Of a DNA stretch of 64,000 nt, positions 21,371-31,442 are shown piece after piece (the first letter of the stretch is position 1; each line of letters opens with the position of its first letter). This DNA is from Timema cristinae (taxonomy: Eukaryota; Arthropoda; Insecta; Phasmatodea; Timematidae), in the NCBI GenBank assembly GCA_039000515.1, contig JBCFYV010000100.1, positions 50,310,587-50,374,586 on the forward strand. Direction: 5' to 3'. The notes beneath the pieces were generated by a model. It made no database searches and had not been told where the DNA came from. It saw only the letters and a program-made list of their open reading frames with translations. The translations under genes were made by a program, and so were the position numbers.

Positions 21371-22028
21371 GGAGCTGCTTTAATATCATGCTGGAGGATT
21401 CAAATTTGGACAAGGCAACGTACCTGTCGAAAGACAGAACACTTAATAAAATAAAATTTAAAGACAAATCACTGTTACATTTAAGACAACATTCCAGCGA
21501 ATGCTTCTACACTTAAATTTTACCGAATTATCAACTGGGCTCTTACCCAATTACGCAACAATTAAGTACGGAAACATCGACCGTATATACGCGACATTAG
21601 AATGAGATGTGGTTTAAAATAAAACAAAATAAGTTATCACAACGACAAAAAAAAAACTTGGATGTTGGTGGTAGCGTGGAAAAACAAACCGGTCTTGAAG
21701 AATGTGATGAAGAAAAAAATAAATAAATACACATTTTATAAAAATCCACCCCCATTACTATTCATCTTAAGTTTTATATCATATATTAATTTCTTTAGAG
21801 AGATATTCATCTCATATTAAACATCTATTACATACTAATATGTAGGTGAATAACGTGATAAAGAATCTAAATCAATTTTCCTTATAACTGTATGGTAAAA
21901 TTGGAAATTCACCCCCATCCTCCTCTTAGACTTGGAGAAGATAATTGTTTAGTAAAGGTAATTTCTTTTAGGGGAGGGGAGAAATATAATAAAAGAAAAT
22001 CAATATTCTTGAGTATAATTTTTGTTAA
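21371..22028. other. AT-rich unannotated stretch
   Basis: No gene or clear repeat seen. Confidence 0.4.
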
Positions 22029-22178
22029 TACTGCGTCTTACTACCTGTTCAGGTTATACACATACAAACTAATTACAATAATGAGTTAGGGATGAGGAAA
22101 GTTAAATTTAGAGGAAGTGAGTGGAACCTCATTTGCGTGGAGGGAGAGTGGGAAACCAATGAGGGGAAAACCACCCTA
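22029..22178 (-). mobile_element. SINE A copy, 5'-truncated (first of tandem pair)
   Basis: Tail and body only ('CTGCGTCTTACTACCTGTTC' to 'GGGAAACCAATGAGGGG'); the tRNA-like head is missing. It directly precedes another truncated copy in the same orientation. Confidence 0.88.
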
Positions 22179-22339
22179 TTTGAGGTATTTTTTTTAGCAC
22201 CACGTCTTACTTACCATCTGTTAGGGTTACACGTCTATGCACTAATTACGCTAGTGATTTAAGGAATTAGGAAGGTTATATATAGAGGAAGTGTACCCAC
22301 ATTAGCAAGGAGGGAGAGTGGAAAACCATTTGAAGTATT
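22179..22339 (-). mobile_element. SINE A copy, 5'-truncated, with TSD
   Basis: Tail and body without head (22190-22328), flanked by TTTGAGGTATT (22179-22189) and TTTGAAGTATT (22329-22339), an 11-bp duplication with one mismatch. Confidence 0.88.
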
Positions 22340-23102
22340 AAACTCACCCTTTCTAAGCCGACAGATTACTTAAGTACATTACTTATAAACTTAAATCCAG
22401 ACCAGACGCAACAACTACCTAGTCCCGCGGGTGAAAGGGGGAATAATATTTTCACTAGTGATAAATATTTCGACCTTGCCAGGAATCGATATCGTTCAAC
22501 GAGTAAGATGCAAAGCTACGGACTAAGCTGGACAGTAAAAAGGATTAGGAAAAATAAATAAGCCAATTTTTTTTAAAAAGTAATAAAAAATAAAAATAAG
22601 AAACTTTTTTCTAGACTTCCCGACAGTAAAATACGTTCATAAAGTCACATAAATAGTCTTGCGGTTTATTTATTTTTTACGCGTTTCAAAGCGCAAGAAT
22701 GTACTTGGCATTAAACTTTAATTTGGTAGCAACAAATAAGAAAAAGTGCAATGTGCAGATGAGCGGGTTTGAATAAAGAGAGATAATAATAACCCGTCGT
22801 GAGGTTGGTTTATATTGGATGGCTTCAACGAAATGAAGGGGGGAGGGGGGAAGTCACCTACCATTTGTGATCTCACCATCCGCCTCGACTTTGTCCATTC
22901 TAAGAATTTAAACATAATTTTTACTGTCTGTCATTTCGCAACACCGTCGCGAAAGCTTATGAGTAGCCAATTCGAGTTTTTTTTAAAGTTGTATAATCAC
23001 TCGGTTTTTAGTGTGGTTGATGTATTGTAATGGAAAAAAAAGATGTTGATAGAGAGAAAGAGAATAGTCTGAGCATAGATTATGTTTCTTTATTTTATAT
23101 TA
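22340..23102. other. Unannotated stretch
   Basis: Mixed AT-rich DNA with a G-rich run (about 22838-22852). Short frames only. Confidence 0.4.
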
Positions 23103-23431
23103 GCAAGACTTGTTAAAGTACCTCTAGCAATATTCCAGAGAATGTACCAAACTGATGGCAAGACTTGTTAAAGTACCTCTAGCAATATTACAGAGAATGT
23201 ACCAAACTGATGGCAAGACTTGTTAAAGTACCTCTAGCAATATTACAGAGAATGTACCAAACTGATGGCAAGACTTGTTAAAGTACCTCTAGCAATATTA
23301 CAGAGAATGTACCAAACTGATGGCAAGACTTGTTAAAGTACCTCTAGCAATATTACAGAGAATGTACCAAACTGATGGCAAGACTTGTTAAAGTACCTCT
23401 AGCAATATTCCAGAGAATGTACCAAACTGAT
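23103..23431. repeat. 55-bp minisatellite, six units
   Basis: Units start at 23103, 23158, 23213, 23268, 23323 and 23378, containing 'CAAGACTTGTTAAAGTACCT'. They are almost identical; only an ATTCCAG/ATTACAG variant is seen, in the first and last units. Confidence 0.96.
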
Positions 23432-23446
23432 GATGGTTTTAAAAAA

Positions 23447-23590
23447 ACATTTTTTTTCACTCTCCCTCCACGCAAATGCGGGTACAATTCTTCTAAATAT
23501 AAACTTTCTGGTCCCTAAAACCACGAGCGTAATTAGTTCTTAAGTGTATAACATAACCCGAAAGGATAGTAAGATGTGGTGTTAAAGATA
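23447..23590 (+). mobile_element. SINE A copy, 5'-truncated
   Basis: Body and degenerate tail ('CCACGCAAATGCGGGTACAA', 'CCCGAAAGGATAGTAAGATG'), no head. Confidence 0.85.
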
Positions 23591-23937
23591 ATCTCATTAC
23601 AATTCTCCCCATTGACAAGAAATGGGCAACACATTTTTTCAAAGTAGCCACAGGTTTGGTGATTGAGAGGTGAATTTCGTCACACCATGTAAAATTTGAG
23701 AAATCAGGTTGGTCAATCAAATATTTAAAACAATACACACTGTTCGAACAAGATTATGCAAGACATGTACACCTTGACTAGGCCTACTCAGTTACAACTT
23801 ACAGTAAAGCTATCGATAGTAATAAGAATGTCAAAATGAAAAGTTTTCCTAGTTCTCAATGAACCAACATACAATAATATTGCCTAGCGCCTGAAACTAG
23901 ACTGTACCGGCTCGAGCGCGCGCGCGCTCAGTCGCTC
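23591..23937. other. Unannotated stretch
   Basis: An 81-codon minus-strand frame spans the SINE and this stretch; not a credible gene. A CGCGCG run lies at about 23914-23925. Confidence 0.4.
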
Positions 23938-24190
23938 CAGTTTGGCCACCTCTCATTACAACCAATGTGTTCTATTTTATGTTTTAGTTGCGCGCTCGCC
24001 CAGTCTGGCCACCTCTCATTACAACCAATGTGTTCTATTTAATATCTTAGTCGCTGGCCCAGTCTGGCCACCTCTCATTACAACCAATGTGCTCTATTTA
24101 ATATCTTAGTCGCTCGCCCAGTCTTGGCCACCTCTCATTACAACCAATGTGTTCTATTTAATATTTTAGTCGCTCGCCCAGTCTGGCCGT
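23938..24190. repeat. ~59-bp minisatellite, four units
   Basis: Repeats of 'GTCTGGCCACCTCTCATTAC' with spacing 63, 59, 59 and 60 bp, and a partial fifth unit. Units contain 'AACCAATGTGTTCTATTTAA'. Confidence 0.93.
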
Positions 24191-24673
24191 CCCCTGACGG
24201 TGATTCTGTCACTGTGATCCGATATAAAAAGAAGCCAGGACTGAGATATCGGTGTGGTGGTAAGAGAATACTCTTGATTATAGACTGTGGCATTGGCAAA
24301 ATATCACTAGGTGGTAATATGGTTGTCGAGTATGAGGTCAATGGAGGTCAGGGGTTGGATTTCATAACCTTTGTTCTCATGTTTTTATAATCAATATCTG
24401 CTATAAAGGCGTTACTTGACTAATTTTTGGCGGCGGCTTTGTCTGCATAGGGAGATAAGGCCACCGCGACAGTTTTAATTACAATAACATCTCTAAATTA
24501 AGATTCCACAATAGTTTATCTAAACTATAACAGCCTCTGAATGAAGTGTCCACACATGCAGACTCGATGGAAAGCAGTTCAAATTTCTAGTGACGAATAT
24601 TTATTTTTAATTCTATAATTTTTACTTTTTTTTATTTTCAAGGGTCATAGGGTGGTCCACAGATATTTTGGCA
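24191..24673. other. Unannotated stretch
   Basis: An 88-codon plus-strand frame (24124-24390) begins in the minisatellite; no family recognised. Confidence 0.35.
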
Positions 24674-24847
24674 GGTCACTTGTTTAAAATGTCTGCAGCG
24701 TCACTCTCGCAATAGACTGGGACACAGATGTAGCGGTAGATCGGGGTTTGAAACCCGGTCGGGTGTTTTGAAGGTGGGTTTTCCTTCTATCTCTCACCAC
24801 GCAAATAAGGGTATACTTCTTCTTAAATCAACCTTACTCATCCCCTG
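24674..24847 (+). mobile_element. SINE A (A1), 3' end displaced
   Basis: Head ('GCGTCACTCTCGCAATAGAC', B-box 'GGGGTTTGAAACCCGG') and body up to 'CTTACTCATCCCC', then abrupt switch into a second SINE. Its missing tail may be the 25462-25505 fragment (see findings). Confidence 0.85.
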
Positions 24848-25067
24848 TTTCATGTTGAGCTATACTGCCGAGGACGGGAAGATCGAGATTCGAATCTCAG
24901 TCGGGTGAACAGGGGAGGGGGTTCCTAAATGGTTTTCCACTTTATCTCTACGCAAGTGCGGGTTCACTTCCTCTAAATTTAACCTTCTCAATTACTAACC
25001 CTTTAGCGTAGCTAGTACTTAAGCGTATAGCCCTAACAGATAGTAAAACGCGGTGCTAAATTTAAAA
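24848..25067 (+). mobile_element. SINE A (A2), head 5' end missing
   Basis: Starts inside the head at 'TTTCATGTTGAGCTATACTG', B-box 'GAGATTCGAATCTCAGTCGG', full body and tail ending GCGGTGCTAA. Confidence 0.9.
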
Positions 25068-25071
25068 AAAG

Positions 25072-25461
25072 CTAAGGTGGGTTGGAAAGGTACGCGAGAA
25101 AAGGTGTGTTTTTGCAATGTTTATGGCAAAACTTTTGTTAACTAAAATAAATTAAATATTGCTCCAGTAGAAACAAAGAGTTTAATTTTCTTACCACTGT
25201 GATATCAACAGTTGTTGAATATCTGTCATGAACATGGCGGTATTAGATGAGAAACCTTTTAAATGAAGGGGAAAAGTTGTCATTGAATTCAGGACAGCCT
25301 TGACAGATTTTCAAGAAATTTTGAGGTCATCATGTGAAGAAAATTAAATTCTATATCTCTACTGGAGCAATATTTTATTTATTTTGGCCAAAAATTGTTT
25401 TTAAATAAAAACTGCAAAGTCACTAGTTTTTCCTCGCATCCCCCTTACATCCCCACCTTAA
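25072..25461. mobile_element. TTAA MITE1 copy
   Basis: Element 25076-25457 with right TTAA at 25458-25461 and left CTAA (25072-25075, a one-base decay). Inverted ends: AAGGTGGG and CCCCACCTT. Internal blocks 'TATTGCTCCAGTAGAAACA' and 'GATATCAACAGTTGTTGAAT' match other copies. Confidence 0.85.
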
Positions 25462-25505
25462 TACATATGCATGAAAACCGAACGGGTAGTAAGACGAGGT
25501 TATTA
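25462..25505 (+). mobile_element. SINE A tail fragment
   Basis: Only 'AACCGAACGGGTAGTAAGAC' plus flanks and an ATT end remain, immediately right of the MITE1. Confidence 0.8.
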
Positions 25506-25837
25506 TTGTGTTTTTTCTGAAAGGTTATTTCTAACAGAATCATACTCTAGTTCTAGTAGGCACTAGCTAAATAGACTGATAACTTTTCTCTCTTTCCATT
25601 AGTTATATTTTATTAAAACGTATTTTCCCACGTCGCCAAAGGCGACATCAAAGAGTTTGGCTCACTAAGCACGTCAAACAAACACAAACACACACGTGGT
25701 CTAGCAGGTTAGTGTGCGCTTAGCTACTCCACGTGTTACCTGTCGTATTACTATCATCACACACGCCAGGCAGGATTAGGAGCAATGCTTCCCAATATTA
25801 TGATATTCACAAGTGGATTTCAAAATATGGTTCACGC
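25506..25837. other. Unannotated stretch
   Basis: Contains 'GTGGTCTAGCAGGTTAGTGTG' (about 25695-25715), which resembles a tRNA D-arm and could be a decayed SINE head; not firm. Confidence 0.3.
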
Positions 25838-26540
25838 CAAAATAAAGTTGAACGATTCCAAAAAGGCTCTTTTTCCTTGACAACCCTATATTTTTAGTTC
25901 TATTAATAAAATTAATGTGTGATAATGTGACAGTAGATCATTTTCAACGACTTTTTAATCATATTTGCGGAGCTATTAGACTAGACTTGATGAAAAAGGG
26001 CTCAAAATTTGGCCTTCCTCTAACAAATGCAGTAATTCTTTGAGAGGCTCACAACAGAAAATGTTAAAACATTTGAAAACTAGCAGCCAGATTTCCTCTT
26101 TACCTTGAGATAAGAAGAATCGTAGTTTTCTTTCATCTCTTTCTTAGTGACATGACAAAAGGCGGTTGTGGGTGAGGGGTGATTAGAAGTAATAAGCTTA
26201 GACAGGATAGAGAAGTATTTATTTTTAATATTTTTTTATTATTTAGCACCGCGTCTTACTACTCTTTAGGGTTATACGCTCTAAGTACTAATTACGCTAA
26301 TGAACTATGAATTGGGAAGGTTGAATTAGAGGAAGTGAACCCGCATGTGCGTGGAGGGAGAGTGGAAAACCATTTAGGAAAAATCACCGCCAGTTCACCC
26401 GACCGAGATTCGAACCTCGATCTCCCCGTCCTCAGCAGTCGAGCTCAACACGACTAGCGCGTTAGCTAACTACTCAACCGAGGCGGGTGATATAGAAGTA
26501 GTTCCATAAAACGACAAATACCATTGTATTTTAAACCGTG
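25838..26540. repeat. Dispersed repeat F, copy 1 (interrupted by SINE A)
   Basis: About 400 bp shared with 36957-37347. Blocks include CGCCAAAATAAAGT, 'CATTTTCAACGACTTTTTAA', 'CTTTACCTTGAGATAAGAAG' and 'CTTTCTTAGTGACATGACAA'. Roughly 80% alike by eye. Split at 26217/26501 by a SINE A. Class unknown, non-coding. Confidence 0.88.
26206..26500 (-). mobile_element. SINE A (A2) copy with 12-bp TSD inside repeat F
   Basis: Minus-strand full-length copy (26218-26488) flanked by GATAGAGAAGTA (26206-26217) and GATATAGAAGTA (26489-26500). The second repeat F copy at 37.3 kb shows the uninterrupted sequence, confirming the insertion boundaries. Confidence 0.94.
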
Positions 26541-27842
26541 GGGTCTGACAGATATTGATACTTTCCCGTTGACTGGAGCGACTGCCTTAATTTACGTTCC
26601 CCCCGCCCCTTACTGATTAAAATAAATTTAATCATGAGTTTGGCAGCTTTTTCGTTCAAAAGTGTAGGATTCTTTCCTCTCTAATTTTGTTTAAAAAGTC
26701 ATACAATATGGCGCCCATTAATAGCTTAATCTTTTTAATATACAAGTATTTTTACTCACGCATGTCAAGTGTAAATTAAGCTTACGTTCTAAAAAGAGGA
26801 GAAATATAAAAAAAGTAGTGAAGGTTTTGTTAAGATTGCGAAAAAATTATGTTCATTTACTCTTGAACTTGTTTGTCACACTACTTTTTTTTATTTTAGA
26901 AAAACAAAATGTTGGTTATGTAAAGGGGGGGGAAAGGGAAAACACGTGGAGATTAGAGTGAGAGGAAAATAGGAGGGGGAGGGAATAGTTCTTTGTTTGA
27001 CCCTCCTCGGAGCGCCGCCACCAGAACTTCTCCTTATCCCCCCTGCCCCTCACTTCCTCATCCACCATCCAACCAATTTCCCGTCCCAAGAGGTTTTTTT
27101 TTCCATCTCGCTGGATTGTGAGAATTTAGAGAGGATGATGGTAGCTCAAGAAAGAAAGTATTACCCCCAAAGGTCTGGGGCGTAAACACAGACTCCGAAC
27201 ACTTGTCTCGTCATGGACCAAAAAAAAACCCCACCTAAATTCAAAAAATGAGCGGTTCGTAAAACGGAGAAATGTGGAAACCTTAACGTACGGGGTAGTA
27301 CTAAGGGTTGGTAGGGGAGAGGGTTTTTGGGGGAATGACTTTTCTTTTATCTTCCCCGAAAGTATGATTAACGAGGTTGCCTACTCGGATATTTCAAAGC
27401 TATTTTGTTAAGCGGGTTGCATCTTAACTTACCGCACCCAAGCAGTCTAAGCACAAACAAACATTTAGAAGCCAATGTACAAAATAAAAAGAGAGGGAAA
27501 AAAATTGAGAACTGAGATGGCTCTTTGTCTATGTGCTGATAACCCTTTCCCTCTTCCTCTGACGAGTTTACACAATCACTTTAATATTTGCGCCTTGAAA
27601 ACATTGACTTGCTTTTTAATTTTACCTTTTCCTTGTTTCATATTCTAGAACGGACTTTTTTAATCTACATCCTGGTAGGAAGAAAAGAAACGTCTACAAA
27701 AAACTACTTAAAGATAATAATATTTAACGTTATATCTTTCAAACCCGCTGAGTAAAACGTAAACTCATCAACATGGGAAATCATATCTTGACCGACCGTG
27801 ACGTCAAAGGTAGATAAAGTCGTTAATATTTTTTATACAACC
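26541..27842. other. Unannotated stretch
   Basis: About 1.3 kb. G-rich and purine-rich at 26920-26985, Pro-rich chance frame at 26997-27185. No gene recognised. Confidence 0.4.
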
Positions 27843-27868
27843 CGCTTTGGTGGCCACATGGCTTAAGG
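27843..27868 (+). mobile_element. SINE A head fragment
   Basis: CGCTTTGGTGGCCACATGG and the next few bases match the A1 head start, cut off by the following hAT-like sequence. Confidence 0.6.
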
Positions 27869-27970
27869 CAGTGTTCACAAACTTACGGCCCGCAGGCCAT
27901 ACTATCGGACCGACCCTCTTCTCTGCAATACTTTTATCCGGCCTGGAGTCAGGCATGCAAACAAAAAATA
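27869..27970. mobile_element. hAT-type terminal sequence
   Basis: CAGTGTTCACAAACTTACGG followed by CCCGCAGGCC, the common terminus of hAT-like non-autonomous elements. The other end was not located. Confidence 0.5.
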
Positions 27971-28204
27971 CTTGTTTAATTCAGGTGTACATAGTTTTGA
28001 ATAATAAAAGCCACTTATGAATATAAAATACATGTTAAAATAGTTATATCACAATAAATACTTGACTGAGAGAGTTTTTATTTACATAATTTAATATATA
28101 ATGCTTTGCAGTAGTTCACTAACCCACCTAAACATCTGGGAAAGTAAAGGAAGTGTTTAAATAGTTTAAGTATATAAATTTACACTAATATTTTTATTAC
28201 AACC

Positions 28205-28236
<32 letters not shown>

Positions 28237-28345
28237 GCACCGCGTCTTACTACCCGTTTGGGTTGTACGCACTTACGCTAATGTGTAATGGTAGGGTGAT
28301 TGTGAGATGAAATAAAGGACCTACAGTTTAAGGCCCTGCCTACCC

Positions 28346-28689
28346 TCCCTGGCGGCGTGTTGAGCTTTCAGCTCTAAAATAGATGGCGTTGCTAACGTTA
28401 TACAAACTGGTGGATTCCAGCCATCAGGTTGGCAGAACTACTGGTTTGTTTAAACAATTGGGAGACTGGCGACCACGACCGGTAATCAGTAAAGGCAGAA
28501 AGCAACTTTTTTTCCAAGAATTGAGAGAGATAAGAAGTGTAGTACCGGACCGTAAAGTGTGTAGGCGACCAAGTTTGACTAAACGTGGGGAGACATAACG
28601 TCAAGATACAATCACACTCTCGAGCAGAAAAATTAGCTTATTCATTCCAGTCAGCTAGACGTCCATTAACCTGTAGTACCACTTTTGAA
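28346..28689. other. Left inner region of the TTAA transposon
   Basis: Contains a 71-codon plus-strand frame (28383-28598) with a basic C-terminus. I recognise no transposase domain in it. Confidence 0.4.
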
Positions 28690-30365
28690 TTTAGAACCTT
28701 TTGATGCCAAAGTTTAGTACTAGTTTTGTACAATTTTGTACCCGTACCCGTTTTGAGTAATTAGCATATCAAAGTGGTGACTCTAGGTTAATGCAGTTGT
28801 ACCACTTTTGAATTTTGAACTTTTTTTGATGCCAAAGTTTTGTATCCGTACCCATTTTGAGTAATTAGCATATCAAAGTGGTGACTCAAGGTTAATGCTG
28901 TTTTACTACTTTTTAATTTTGAACTTTTTTTGATGCCAAAGTTTTGTACTAGTTTTGTACCATTTTGTACCAGAAAGAAAAAGTATTGTACCCGTACCCG
29001 TTTTGAGTAATTAGCATATCAAAGTGAGTACTCCACGTACTCCAGGTAAATGCGGTTGTACCCCTTTTGATTTTGAACTTTTTTTGATGCCAAAGTTTTG
29101 TAATAGTTTTGTACCGTTTTGTAACACAAATAAGTTTTGTACCCGTACTCATTTTCAGTAATTAGCATATCAAAGTGGTGACTACAAGTTAATGCTGTTG
29201 TACCACTTTTGAATTTTTTGATGCCAAAGTTTTGTACTAGTTTGTACCGTTTTGTACCAGAAAGAAAAAGTATTGTACCCGTACCCGTTTTAAGTAATTA
29301 GCATATCAAAGTGAGTACTCCACGTACTCCAGGTAAATGCGGTTGTACCCCTTTTGATTTTGAACTTTTTTTGATGCCAAAGTTTTGTAATAGTTTTGTA
29401 CCGTTTTGTACCAGAAAGAAAAAGTATTGTACCCGTACCCGTTTTGAGTAATTAGCATATCAAAGTGAGTACTCCACGTACTCCAGGTAAATGCGGTTGT
29501 ACCCCTTTTGATTTTGAACTTTTTTTGATGCCAAAGTTTTGTAATAGTTTTGTACCGTTTTGTAACACAAATAAGTTTTGTAACCGTACTCATTTTCAGT
29601 AATTAGCATATCAAAGTGGTGACTCCAGGTTAATGCTGTTGTACCACTTTTGAATTTTTTGATGCCAAAGTTTTGTACTAGTTTTGTACCGTTTTGTACC
29701 AGAAAGAAAAAGTATTGTACCCGTACCCGTTTTAAGTAATTAGCATATCAAAGTGAGTACTCCACGTACTCCAGGTAAATGCGGTTGTACCCCTTTTGAT
29801 TTTGAATTTTTTTTGATGCCAAAGTTTTGTACTAGTTTTGTACCGTTTTGTACCAGAAAGAAAAAGTATTGTACCCGTACCCGTTTTGAGTAATTAGCAT
29901 ATCAAAGTGAGTACTCCACGTACTCCAGGTAAATGCGGTTGTACCCCTTTTGATTTTGAACTTTTTTTGATGCCAAAGTTTTGTAATAGTTTTGTACCGT
30001 TTTGTAACACAAATAAGTTTTGTACCCGTACTCATTTTCAGTAATTAGCATATCAAAGTGGTGACTCCAGGTTAATGCTGTTGTACCACTTTTGAATTTT
30101 TTGATGCCAAAGTTTTGTACTAGTTTTGTACCGTTTTGTAACACAAATAAGTTTTGTACCCGTACCCATTTTGAGTAATTAGCATATCAAAGTGGTGACT
30201 ACAGGTTAATGCTGTTGTACCACTTTTGAATTTTTTCATGCCAAAGTTTTGTACTAGTTCTGTACCATTTTGTACCACAAAGAGAAAGTTTTGTACCCGT
30301 ACCCATTTTGAGTAATTAGCATATCAAAGTGACACGTGACTCCAGGTTAATGCTGTTGTACCACT
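28690..30365. repeat. Higher-order tandem repeat, ~104-154-bp units
   Basis: About 12 units anchored on GTAATTAGCATATCAAAGTG, beginning at 28757, 28861, 29007, 29158, 29294, 29448, 29599, 29736, 29890, 30041, 30175 and 30312. The spacing cycles 151, 136, 154 then 151, 137, 154, so three variant units form a ~441-bp higher-order repeat (29158, 29599, 30041). Units are rich in GTAC and GTACC words. Three near-identical minus-strand frames here are by-products. Confidence 0.95.
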
Positions 30366-30716
30366 ATTGAAATTTTTTCAAATAAATATCTGATGAGGGT
30401 AATGATAAATAATAATGTACACTTATTTATCAGAGAAAAATTTATTTAAGGTAAAATTAGAGATAACTTATTTTTGAAGGTTTTGTCACTAACTATAATA
30501 AATAACCTATACGATTGAGTATATAGCCTACGATTTTGTCGTACCATTTATTTGAGTTTATTAGTAAGCAGGTAAAATAAAAAATAACTAAAATTTAATG
30601 TGCTAAATTTGGCCACTGTGCTTTGGCTAATTTTTAAAATTTAAAGGCCAAGGTGGCAATAACATATTTTAAAAGCAGTTTCATTTCGAAGACTATAACA
30701 ATTTTGACTATAAATA
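30366..30716. other. AT-rich interior of the TTAA transposon
   Basis: No gene or repeat recognised. Confidence 0.4.
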
Positions 30717-30991
30717 TATCTGTTATTTTTATTACTGATATTACCACGCAATACTACCTGTTCATGTTATACGCATATATGATAATCTAATTGGGTGGAA
30801 ATGAGGAAAGAAGCATTTGAGAGGTTATCTACCAGCATTTTTATTTTGGAAGATGGGGAAACAATTTAGGAAAAACTACCCTCAATAGACTCGACCAGGA
30901 TTTGCACCCCAAGTGCTCCGCTATCAGCAGGCCAATTTAACACTAGTGACACCTTAGACCACTCAGCCACTGAAGTGGGTATCTGTTATTT
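30717..30991 (-). mobile_element. SINE A copy with 12-bp TSD, inside the TTAA transposon
   Basis: Minus-strand copy (30729-30979), rather diverged, flanked by perfect TATCTGTTATTT (30717-30728 and 30980-30991). Confidence 0.92.
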
Positions 30992-31179
30992 AATACGGTG
31001 TTTACAGTTTTCAAACATCTATAGGATTTACACAATTTTCCAGAAATAAATGTTTTTGGGAATAAATTTTTATCCTATTGGTAGAGTTTAACTTGAGTAA
31101 TATCTCCATGGTGTCAGCCTGCAAGCAGGCTATACCAATCGAGAGGCTGCCGTATGTTGGCAAAGATAGGGCCAACATT

Positions 31180-31425
31180 TTCAAGCTGAGGGTGCCATGT
31201 GGTTAGCACAACGAGCCCTCCAGACTTTTATCTCAGTTTTCTAGACTGAAGCGCTACTTATTCATTCAATTATCTCCTCATTTGTCCTCACGAGGTTGAT
31301 TTTGGTTCCGTTTCAGACCCACTGCTTCACAGACAGAATTAGGGGCACTGGGGATCAAACTTGGCACTTCAGTATCTGAAGCCAGTAAATCTGACCAATA
31401 TACAACAGAGGCGGTCGGGTATCAA
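31180..31425 (-). mobile_element. SINE C copy, diverged
   Basis: Minus strand. The complement contains the B-box-like GTTTGATCCCCAGTG, 'CAACCTCGTGAGGACAAATG' and 'TGTGCTAACCACATGGCACC', in the same order as in the 5.3-kb copy. Followed by a TTAC-type run (about 31429-31442). Confidence 0.75.
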
Positions 31426-31442
31426 ATACTTACTTACTTACT

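Noticed and set aside
28757..30331. CRISPR array (regular repeats)
   Set aside because: Units are contiguous tandem repeats of 104-154 bp with no unique spacers, in a eukaryotic context with no cas genes.
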